Assembly (NCBI GenBank): GCA_017550205.1
Contig: JAFZPS010000039.1
Coordinates: forward strand, 1-11,584
Reading direction: 5' to 3'
DNA length: 11,584 nt
Source of the DNA: Bacilli bacterium
GTDB taxonomy: Bacteria; Bacillota_I; Bacilli_A; RF39; UBA660
Shown: piece after piece, positions 1 through 5,246 of the stretch
How the letters are laid out: each line of letters opens with the position of its first letter
How positions within the stretch are numbered: position 1 is the first letter of the stretch
Translations under genes and position numbers: made by a program
The notes under the pieces: generated by a model
What the model was told of the DNA's origin: nothing
Databases searched by the model: none
The model's input: only the letters and a program-made list of their open reading frames with translations

Positions 1-369
1 ATTAAAAATAGTAATATATTTAAAAATCCTATTATGATCTATCAAACTAAAGAAATGATATTTGATAACTTAATAGAAAAATTAAAATTTAATATGATTA
101 ATCTAACTAATGTAAAGGAAAAAGAACTTATTAGATTAAAGAATTCATATGTATTAAAAAATCCATATAAGATATTAGATAATAAAAGTAATAAATATTT
201 AAACTTAGTATCTAAATTAGAAACATTATCTCCTTTACTAACATTAAAAAGAGGTTATGCAATAACTAAGAAAGATAATAAAGTAGTAAGTAGTTCAAAA
301 CAACTTACTAAAGGAGATAAATTAGATATAGAATACAGTGATGGCTTAGTTCATACCACTGTTAATTAA
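1..369 (+). CDS. xseA: Exodeoxyribonuclease VII large subunit, C-terminal part
   Basis: This is the 3' end of a gene that begins before the window; the frame is open from base 1 and gives 122 residues to a TAA stop. Exonuclease VII degrades single-stranded DNA to oligonucleotides in the cytoplasm, with one large subunit bound by several XseB copies. The visible part is the helical C-terminal region followed by the family's closing signature: 'LSPLLTLKRGYAIT' and then a short beta segment with 'KGDKLDIEYSDG', which matches the usual LxxLxxLKRGYxI ... GDxLxIxxxDG tail of XseA. The partner gene xseB lies 390 bases downstream, separated by an unrelated gene, which supports the call. The catalytic and N-terminal OB-fold regions lie outside the window and cannot be checked. 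An internal ATG at 34 is not the true start. Confidence 0.9.
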   Translation: MKNSNIFKNPIMIYQTKEMIFDNLIEKLKFNMINLTNVKEKELIRLKNSYVLKNPYKILDNKSNKYLNLVSKLETLSPLLTLKRGYAITKKDNKVVSSSKQLTKGDKLDIEYSDGLVHTTVN

Positions 370-378
370 GGAGAAAAT

Positions 379-741
379 ATGGAAAATGAAAAGAAATTTA
401 CTATTATGAAAGCACTAGAAATCCTTCAAGAAATCAGATATTATGATAGTAAAGGTAATGTTGTATATCAAATGGACGAAGGAGAAGAATCATTTTATTT
501 AGGAAAAGCATATAGAGAGTATTGTCCAACTTGTATAACTCCAGATAATTTTGTTAAAATATTAAGACTTGCGGGCAAGTTAGAATATTTAAATGTAATT
601 AATATTACTAATGAGAAAAGGCAGGAAAAAACGCGCTATGATAACAATGCAATTATCCCGTTTTTCAAAACAAAAAGAAAAATGTATTATGAAACACCGA
701 AAATATCAAGAGTAATAGACAAAGCGCTAGGACTTAAATAA
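379..741 (+). CDS. Unrecognised 120-residue protein between xseA and xseB
   Basis: I do not recognise this protein. It starts 9 bases after the xseA stop, with a GGAG ribosome binding site at 370-373, and ends 15 bases before xseB, so it is almost certainly cotranscribed with both. The sequence is soluble, with no signal peptide or membrane segment. It has an amphipathic N-terminal helix (about residues 7-20), a tyrosine-rich centre (YLGKAYREY) with one CPTC pair near residues 49-52, and a basic C-terminal third (about residues 78-120) rich in Lys and Arg. The CPTC pair could bind metal or be redox-active, but a single CxxC proves neither. Base use stands out: it contains GCG, CCG, CGC and GGGC-type runs (for example around 570, 631, 657, 697 and 723) that are rare in its neighbours. 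That fits acquisition from elsewhere, but the gene is short. Confidence 0.75.
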   Translation: MENEKKFTIMKALEILQEIRYYDSKGNVVYQMDEGEESFYLGKAYREYCPTCITPDNFVKILRLAGKLEYLNVINITNEKRQEKTRYDNNAIIPFFKTKRKMYYETPKISRVIDKALGLK

Positions 742-756
742 TTTAAGGAGGTAAAT

Positions 757-984
757 ATGGCTGAAAAGAAAGAATTAAGTTTTGAAGAAAGCTTAGAAAA
801 ATTAGAAGAAATAGTAAAAAAATTAGAAGTAGGAGATGTAGCATTAGATGATGCAATTAATGAATTTAATAATGCTATGAAGCTTGCTAAGACATGTGAT
901 GAGAAATTAAAGAAAGCTGAAGAAGCAATCACAAAACTAGTTAAAGATAATGGTGAAGTAGTTGATTTCCAAGTAGAGGAATAG
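757..984 (+). CDS. xseB: Exodeoxyribonuclease VII small subunit
   Basis: XseB is the small subunit of exonuclease VII; several copies wrap the helical C-terminal arm of XseA to form the active single-strand nuclease. The 75-residue length is typical of the family. The N-terminal signature is clear: 'SFEESLEKLEEIVKKLE' at about residues 8-24, then 'GDVALDDAINEFNNAMKLAK', followed by a Lys/Glu-rich second helix (residues 48-66), giving the expected two-helix hairpin. An AAGGAGG ribosome binding site lies 8 bases before the ATG. The gene closes the xseA operon. No terminator hairpin is visible directly after the stop; instead the next promoter begins 10 bases downstream. Confidence 0.95.
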   Translation: MAEKKELSFEESLEKLEEIVKKLEVGDVALDDAINEFNNAMKLAKTCDEKLKKAEEAITKLVKDNGEVVDFQVEE

Positions 985-993
985 TACTGTTCC

Positions 994-1022
994 TTGACAT
1001 TTCAACACTTTTATGGTATAAT
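994..1022 (+). promoter_or_regulatory. Consensus vegetative promoter for the riboswitch operon
   Basis: There is a perfect -35 (TTGACA, 994-999), a 17-base spacer and a perfect -10 (TATAAT, 1017-1022), preceded by TGG in the extended -10 position. Transcription should start near 1028-1031, immediately before the aptamer, so the transcript's 5' end is the riboswitch itself. With such a strong promoter, output of the downstream genes is likely set mainly by the attenuator rather than by initiation. Confidence 0.9.
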
Positions 1023-1031
1023 TGTACACAG

Positions 1032-1125
1032 TTAAAGGGGAGTAGCCCATATATATATTCCACCATGACAAAGTGAAAACTTTTGGAATATATAGTACTA
1101 TAAAAAGTATATGCAAGACCTTTAA
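1032..1125 (+). promoter_or_regulatory. yybP-ykoY family riboswitch aptamer (Mn2+ sensor)
   Basis: The two conserved strings of the yybP-ykoY class are both present. AAAGGGGAGTAGC lies at 1034-1046 and GCAAGACCTTT at 1113-1123, as in the well-studied Lactococcus and Bacillus examples. P1 pairs TTAAAGG (1032-1038) with CCTTTAA (1119-1125). Inside, 1053-1062 pairs with 1084-1093, capped by a hairpin of AAAGT/ACTTT (1070-1074, 1079-1083) with a GAAA tetraloop; a further small hairpin joins 1096-1099 to 1106-1109. Members of this class bind Mn2+ and turn genes on. Here the 3' strand of P1 is also the 5' arm of the following terminator, so ligand-stabilised P1 should prevent termination. The class call is from remembered consensus and was not scored with a covariance model. 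Confidence 0.88.
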
Positions 1126-1152
1126 GAATTAAATATTCTTAGAGGTCTTTTT
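1115..1152 (+). terminator. Riboswitch expression-platform terminator
   Basis: A 14-pair stem joins 1116-1129 to 1135-1148, with one G-U pair and a 5-base loop, followed by a run of T (1148-1152). Its 5' arm contains all of the aptamer's P1 3' strand (1119-1125), so the two structures exclude each other. It lies before, not after, a gene, which marks it as a transcription attenuator. Confidence 0.9.
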
Positions 1153-1185
1153 CTATCCTCTAAGAAAAAAAGGAGGGTAAGGTTT

Positions 1186-1755
1186 ATGAAAAGAAAAGAT
1201 GAATATATGGAAAGTGCAGAAAAAATAGAAAAAGGAATGTTAAAATTCTATGCAGTTGCTTTTGGAGTAGGAATGATATCACTAGGTTGCTTAGGAGTAC
1301 TTGGAGTAAGAGCAATTTTAAAAACAAAAGAAGGCCAAATGCAACCAACAGAAACAACAATAGAAACAACAATTGAAACTACAGAAGAAACTAACTTAGT
1401 AGATCAATTAATGAATAATGTACAACAAGGAGAAGTAAAAACATTTAAAGAAGGAGAACATTATATTTGTGTTAGAATACCACATCATGGATATTCTTTA
1501 GGTATGAACAATCCAAAAGAAAATGATGAATTAGATGTATTAGTAATTAATAATATACCTGAAGGTTATGAAGTATATTCAATTACACCATATACAAGTA
1601 AAGTAGGTAATGGATCATCAACAGCTGGATATGATGTTTGGCTAGTAAATACAGAAAAAGTAAAAGTAAATGCTACATATAATAATCAAACTAAACAATA
1701 TGGTTATTATACATTTGGTGAAGTGGTAGAAGAAGAAAAACAATTAACTAAATAA
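1186..1755 (+). CDS. Membrane-anchored protein of unknown function, riboswitch-controlled, paralog 1
   Basis: I do not recognise the family. The 189-residue protein has a short charged N-terminus, one hydrophobic segment (about residues 19-45, glycine-rich), a Thr/Glu-rich linker with ETTI repeats (55-69) and a C-terminal globular domain (about 83-189). The single segment with no clear cleavage site suggests an anchored protein with the domain outside the cell. The domain is rich in Tyr, Gly and Val (IPEGYEVYSITPYT, GNGSSTAGYDVW, YGYYTFGEVV) and looks beta-rich, ending in an acidic-basic tail (EVVEEEKQLTK). The AGGAGGG ribosome binding site at 1171-1177 lies 8 bases before this ATG. It is the first gene after the yybP-ykoY riboswitch and its paralog follows directly. 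No transporter helices or known Mn2+ exporter motif is present. Its HxxH-like 'PHHGYS' patch (100-104) is missing from the paralog. Confidence 0.85.
   Translation: MKRKDEYMESAEKIEKGMLKFYAVAFGVGMISLGCLGVLGVRAILKTKEGQMQPTETTIETTIETTEETNLVDQLMNNVQQGEVKTFKEGEHYICVRIPHHGYSLGMNNPKENDELDVLVINNIPEGYEVYSITPYTSKVGNGSSTAGYDVWLVNTEKVKVNATYNNQTKQYGYYTFGEVVEEEKQLTK
1351..1392 (+). repeat. 12-base tandem repeat encoding Glu-Thr-Thr-Ile
   Basis: The units GAAACAACAATA, GAAACAACAATT and GAAACTACAGAA follow one another, plus a partial fourth (GAAACT), encoding ETTI-ETTI-ETTE-ET in the linker between membrane segment and outer domain. The paralog has one full unit and a partial one at 1933-1950. Such in-frame repeats can change in length by slippage. 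Confidence 0.8.
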
Positions 1756-1782
1756 ATATAATTGAAAGGGGAGTGGATGAAT

Positions 1783-2277
1783 ATGAGTTATAATGGTAGA
1801 AGTATAAAAGCTGAGGATCTAATATTAGGATCAAGCATAATAATAATAGGAGTAGCTGGAATTGTATTATTAGTAGGAGGTGTAACTTCTGTACTATTAA
1901 AAAAATATAAATTAAATAAGACACAACCAGTAGAAACAACAATTGAAACAAGTTTAATAGATAATACACAATTAGGAGAATATAAAATATATAATGCTGG
2001 AGAGCATTATATACGTGTAAGAGTATTAGAAAGTAATAATAAGAATAATGAATATAGTATTACTGGAATAGATAATATTCCTGAAGGATATGAAGTATAT
2101 TCAATTACACCATATACAGTCAAAGCAGGTAATGGATCAGCAACAGCTGGATACGATATCTGGTATGTAAATGATGAAAAGGTGAAAGTAGTAGCTACTT
2201 ATAATACTGAAACTGAAACATATGGATATTATACATTTGGTGAAGTAGTAGAAGAAGAAAAACAGTTAACTAAATAA
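1783..2277 (+). CDS. Membrane-anchored protein of unknown function, riboswitch-controlled, paralog 2
   Basis: This is a tandem paralog of the preceding gene. Its last 68 residues match that protein without gaps at 56 positions, and the match continues past the stop codon in the DNA. The N-terminal half differs: a short basic head, a different hydrophobic segment (about residues 13-39, rich in Ile, Gly and Val) and a shorter ETTI linker (51-56). From this start the protein has 164 residues. I chose ATG 1783 because AAGGGGAG (1766-1773) lies 9 bases before it; ATG 1777 is only 3 bases from that site, and a TTG at 1762 would lie before it. With 27 bases between the first gene's stop and this start, both genes should share one transcript. 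Function is unknown; an extracytoplasmic role in metal or envelope stress is a guess from the riboswitch. Confidence 0.83.
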   Translation: MSYNGRSIKAEDLILGSSIIIIGVAGIVLLVGGVTSVLLKKYKLNKTQPVETTIETSLIDNTQLGEYKIYNAGEHYIRVRVLESNNKNNEYSITGIDNIPEGYEVYSITPYTVKAGNGSATAGYDIWYVNDEKVKVVATYNTETETYGYYTFGEVVEEEKQLTK

Positions 2278-2288
2278 ATAGTGTATAG

Positions 2289-2313
2289 AGAAGCATCAAA
2301 ATGCTTCTTTTTT
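2289..2313 (+). terminator. Intrinsic terminator after the paralog pair
   Basis: AGAAGCAT (2289-2296) pairs perfectly with ATGCTTCT (2301-2308) around a CAAA loop, followed by six T. It closes the riboswitch-controlled unit and separates it from parE. Confidence 0.93.
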
Positions 2314-2347
2314 GTTGATATATAAAGAAATTGTGTCAAATAAAGTA

Positions 2348-2371
2348 AAGTGTAATAGACAATTTACACTT
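2348..2371. promoter_or_regulatory. Inverted repeat across the parE -35, candidate operator
   Basis: AAGTGTAA (2348-2355) and TTACACTT (2364-2371) form a perfect 8-8-8 inverted repeat. The predicted parE -35 (TAGACA, 2356-2361) sits in the spacer. A dimeric repressor bound here would block RNA polymerase. I do not recognise it as LexA, MntR or CIRCE. A repeat of this size can arise by chance in such AT-rich DNA, so the placement is the main argument. Confidence 0.4.
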
Positions 2372-2384
2372 ACTTAGATATAAT
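2356..2384 (+). promoter_or_regulatory. Promoter for parE
   Basis: TAGACA (2356-2361), a 17-base spacer and a perfect TATAAT (2379-2384) lie just after the upstream terminator. The predicted start near 2391 gives a leader of about 24 bases containing AGGAG at 2402-2406. Confidence 0.8.
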
Positions 2385-2414
2385 AATATATGTGAAAACA
2401 TAGGAGTGATAAGA

Positions 2415-4319
2415 ATGACAGGAAAATATGATGCGTCATCCATTAAGATATTAGAAGGACTAGAAGCAGTTAGAAAACGTCCTGGTATGTATATAGGTTC
2501 AACTGATAAAAGAGGTCTACACCATCTTATTTGGGAGATAGTAGATAACTCAGTAGATGAAGCTATTAATGGATATGGTGATTATATTAAAATTATTCTT
2601 CATAAAGATGGTTCAGTATCAGTTGAAGACCATGGTCGTGGTGTACCTACTGGAATGCATTCATCAGGAAAATCTACTCCAGAAGTAATATATACAGTAC
2701 TTCATGCTGGAGGTAAATTTGAGTCTGACGGGTATAAGGTTTCAGGAGGATTACATGGAGTTGGTTCCTCAGTAGTTAATGCTTTATCTAAATGGATGGA
2801 AGTAACTATTAGAAGAGATAAAGAAGAATCATACATTAGATTTGAAAATGGTGGTCATGTAGCAGTACCTTTAAAAGTAATAGGTACTACTAATAGAACA
2901 GGTACTACAGTAAGATTTATGCCAGATGAAGAAATATTTTCTACTACACATTTCTCATTCACTACAGTATGTGAAAGAATGCAAGAAAGTGCATTTTTAT
3001 TAAGAGGAATAACAATAGAAGTACTAGATGAAGAAGATGGAAGAAATGCTAAGTATTGTTATGAAAGAGGTATTGAAGAATTTGTAGAAGAATTAAACAA
3101 AGGCAAAACAACTCTTCACAAGGTATTATCCATCAGTGGCAATAAAGATAAAATCGATGTAGATATCTCAATGCAATATACAGATACTTATAATGAAAAC
3201 ATAGTATCTTTCGTAAATAATGTTAAAACAATAGATGGTGGTTCTCACGAAGTAGGATTTAAAACAGCCTTAACTCGTGTATTTAATGACTATGCTAAAG
3301 CAAATGGTTTTGTTAAAGGTAAAGATAAAGCCTTTGAAGGTAGCGATGTTCGTGAAGGATTAACTGCTATTATAAGTTTAAAGATTCCTGAAGGAATATT
3401 ACAATTTGAAGGACAAACTAAGGGAAAACTTGGAACTCCTCAAGCTAAAAATGCTGTAGAAAATATTGTTACAGAACAATTAAAGGTGTACTTAGAAGAA
3501 AATAAAGCAATAGCTACAGATATTATTAATAAGAGTTTAAGAAGTAAGATAGCTCGTGAGGCTGCAAGAAAAGCAAGAGAAGAAGCAAGAAAAGGAACTA
3601 AAAAGAATAATAAAGAAAGATCACTTTCTGGTAAACTTGCTCCAGCTCAAAGTAAAGATAAAACTAAAAAAGAATTATTCCTAGTCGAAGGTGATTCTGC
3701 CGGTGGTAGTGCTAAACAAGGTAGAGATAGATTATACCAAGCAATCCTACCTCTTCGTGGTAAAGTATTAAATACTGAAAAGACTAAGGAAGAAGAAATA
3801 TTAAAGAATGAAGAAATTAACACAATGATTTATACAATAGGAGCTGGATATGGTTCTAACTTTGATTTAGATGATTGTGAATATGCCAAAGTAATAATAA
3901 TGTCCGATGCCGATGAAGATGGTGGACATATTCAATGTCTTTTACTAACATTCTTCTATAGATATATGAAACCATTAATTGAAGATGGTAGATTATTTGT
4001 AGCTTTACCGCCATTATTTAAAATACAAAGTGGTAAAGATGTCGAGTATGCTTACACAGTAGAAGAAATGAAAGAAAAATCTAAAGGTAAAAAATGTGAT
4101 ATTCAAAGATACAAAGGTCTTGGTGAAATGAACGCTGATCAACTTTGTGAAACAACTATGAAACCAGGAAGTAGAACATTAATAAGAGTTAACATCGAAG
4201 ACGCACAACTTGCTGAAAAACGTGTTTCTATTCTTATGGGTGATGATGTTCCACCTCGTAAAGAATGGATTGAAGAAAACGTAGAATTCTCTTTAGAAGA
4301 TGATTATGAAATAAGCTAA
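2415..4319 (+). CDS. parE: DNA topoisomerase IV subunit B (ATPase)
   Basis: ParE is the ATPase half of topoisomerase IV, which unlinks replicated chromosomes together with ParC. The 634-residue protein has the full layout: a GHKL ATPase domain with catalytic Glu and Asn in EIVDNSVDEA (E41, N45), D72 in EDHGRGVP, the lid motif GLHGVG (112-117) and the QTKGKLG loop from the transducer domain. The Toprim domain follows, with EGDSAGG (E425) and DADEDG (D498, D500, D502), then the closing LMGDDVPPRKEWIE region. I chose ATG 2415 because AGGAG lies 8 bases upstream; the in-frame GTG at 2406 falls within that site. ParE rather than GyrB is supported by the linked parC, whose product lacks a GyrA box. 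One oddity: the variable residue in DADxDG is Glu instead of the usual Val, Thr or Ser. No terminator follows, so transcripts may run on into the next gene and parC. Confidence 0.95.
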   Translation: MTGKYDASSIKILEGLEAVRKRPGMYIGSTDKRGLHHLIWEIVDNSVDEAINGYGDYIKIILHKDGSVSVEDHGRGVPTGMHSSGKSTPEVIYTVLHAGGKFESDGYKVSGGLHGVGSSVVNALSKWMEVTIRRDKEESYIRFENGGHVAVPLKVIGTTNRTGTTVRFMPDEEIFSTTHFSFTTVCERMQESAFLLRGITIEVLDEEDGRNAKYCYERGIEEFVEELNKGKTTLHKVLSISGNKDKIDVDISMQYTDTYNENIVSFVNNVKTIDGGSHEVGFKTALTRVFNDYAKANGFVKGKDKAFEGSDVREGLTAIISLKIPEGILQFEGQTKGKLGTPQAKNAVENIVTEQLKVYLEENKAIATDIINKSLRSKIAREAARKAREEARKGTKKNNKERSLSGKLAPAQSKDKTKKELFLVEGDSAGGSAKQGRDRLYQAILPLRGKVLNTEKTKEEEILKNEEINTMIYTIGAGYGSNFDLDDCEYAKVIIMSDADEDGGHIQCLLLTFFYRYMKPLIEDGRLFVALPPLFKIQSGKDVEYAYTVEEMKEKSKGKKCDIQRYKGLGEMNADQLCETTMKPGSRTLIRVNIEDAQLAEKRVSILMGDDVPPRKEWIEENVEFSLEDDYEIS

Positions 4320-4342
4320 TTTGTAACCCCTAAACAGGTATG

Positions 4343-4371
4343 TTGACAATCGAAAATATGTATGATACATT
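4343..4371 (+). promoter_or_regulatory. Promoter for the dinD-like gene and parC
   Basis: A perfect TTGACA (4343-4348) is followed after 17 bases by TACATT (4366-4371), with TGA in the extended -10 position (4363-4365). It lies in the 85-base gap after parE, which has no terminator. It would transcribe the dinD-like gene and parC separately from parE. Confidence 0.65.
4358..4370. promoter_or_regulatory. Palindrome over the -10, candidate operator
   Basis: ATGTAT-G-ATACAT is a perfect 6-1-6 palindrome that covers most of the predicted -10 of the dinD-like promoter. A repressor bound here would block initiation. It matches neither the Bacillus LexA box (CGAAC-N4-GTTCG) nor CIRCE. Chance is possible given the AT content. 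Confidence 0.4.
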
Positions 4372-4404
4372 GAGATTGAGATCATATAGATAAGGGGGTA
4401 TATT

Positions 4405-5232
4405 ATGAAAGATAAATTAGAAATGATTTCAAATCTTTTCGATGGAAAAGAAATAAGAAGTGTATGGGATAGTGATAAAGAAGATTACTATTTCAGTGTA
4501 GTTGATGTTATAGAAGCATTAACTGATAGTACTAATCCAAGAAATTATTGGAATATGTTAAAAATAAGGCTTTCTGAGGAAGAAAAAAGTCAACTGTACA
4601 CAAAATGTGTACGTTTGAAATTAAAAGCTCACGATGGAAAGATGAGAGAAACAGATACTCTTGATACAGAAGGTATATTAAGACTTATTGAGTCTGTCCC
4701 ATCTCCTAAAGCAGAACCATTTAAATTATGGTTGGCTCATTTAGGTAAAAGAGAAATAGATAGTATATATGATCCATCTATTGGAATTGAAAAAATGATA
4801 GATTATTATCAAAATAAAGGATATTCAATGGATTGGATAGTTGATAGAATAAATTCAATTATTACTAGAAAAAAACTTACTAATACATGGAAAGAACATG
4901 GTGTAGAAAACAATAATGAATATGCAATACTTACTAATGAAATATATAGAGAGTGGTCAGGGATGACAGCAAGCGAATACAAAGAGTTTAAAGGATTAAG
5001 AAAAGAATCATTAAGAGACAATATGTCTGATATAGAAATTCTTTTAACTCATGTTGGAGAAGTAGCAACAAGAGAATTAACTAATACTCATCATCCTATA
5101 GGACTTGCACAGAATAAACTTATATCTGAAGTTGGTGGGGGTATTGCAAATAACACAAAAAGAGATTTAGAAGAGAAACTAGGTAAAAAAGTTATTTCAA
5201 ATAAAAATAGTTTAGTAGATAAATATAAATAG
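4405..5232 (+). CDS. dinD: DinD-like protein with N-terminal BRO-N domain
   Basis: The 275 residues match the layout of the DNA-damage-inducible protein D family (E. coli DinD is of almost the same length). The N-terminal BRO-N-like domain (about 13-120) contains YYFSVVDVIEALT, the Asn-Tyr-Trp patch NPRNYWNML, the T-x-GILRLIES stretch and KLWLAHLGKREID. The C-terminal part holds the family signature EFKGLRKESLRDNMSDIE (194-211), then EVATREL and a Gly-rich GGGIANNTKRDLEEKLGKKVIS. E. coli DinD is SOS-induced and inhibits RecA filaments; related proteins in phages act as antirepressors. AAGGGGG (4392-4398) lies 6 bases before the ATG. The gene sits between parE and parC, only 14 bases ahead of parC, which is unusual. 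No integrase or other phage gene is nearby, so it looks domesticated. The family call is firm; the role here is not known. Confidence 0.85.
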   Translation: MKDKLEMISNLFDGKEIRSVWDSDKEDYYFSVVDVIEALTDSTNPRNYWNMLKIRLSEEEKSQLYTKCVRLKLKAHDGKMRETDTLDTEGILRLIESVPSPKAEPFKLWLAHLGKREIDSIYDPSIGIEKMIDYYQNKGYSMDWIVDRINSIITRKKLTNTWKEHGVENNNEYAILTNEIYREWSGMTASEYKEFKGLRKESLRDNMSDIEILLTHVGEVATRELTNTHHPIGLAQNKLISEVGGGIANNTKRDLEEKLGKKVISNKNSLVDKYK

Positions 5233-5246
5233 AAAGTAGTGGTAAC

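Noticed and set aside
687..932. Minus-strand open frame opposite xseB
   Set aside because: It lies opposite a clear xseB, is Ser/Phe/Leu-rich as expected for the complement of AT-rich helical coding sequence, and has no ribosome binding site.
1184..1372. Minus-strand Leu/Phe-rich frame resembling a membrane peptide
   Set aside because: Its hydrophobicity is the complement of GAA/AAA-rich codons of the first paralog; no promoter or ribosome binding site.
1764..1776. GAAAGGGGAGT before the second paralog, resembling the start of the yybP-ykoY aptamer
   Set aside because: There is no matching GCAAGACC strand downstream, and the string works as the ribosome binding site of the second gene.
1748..1969. 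Minus-strand Leu-rich frame
   Set aside because: Shadow of the second paralog's start region; same composition effect and no start signals.
4320..4404. Phage insertion or attachment site around the dinD-like gene
   Set aside because: No integrase, no flanking direct repeats and no tRNA target can be seen; the gap holds only a promoter and palindrome.
4596..4612. GTACACA-AAA-TGTGTAC inverted repeat inside the dinD-like gene
   Set aside because: It lies within coding sequence for a conserved region, and repeats of this size are expected several times by chance in a window of this length.
4809..5021. Minus-strand frame inside the dinD-like gene
   Set aside because: Fully within a conserved gene and without translation signals.
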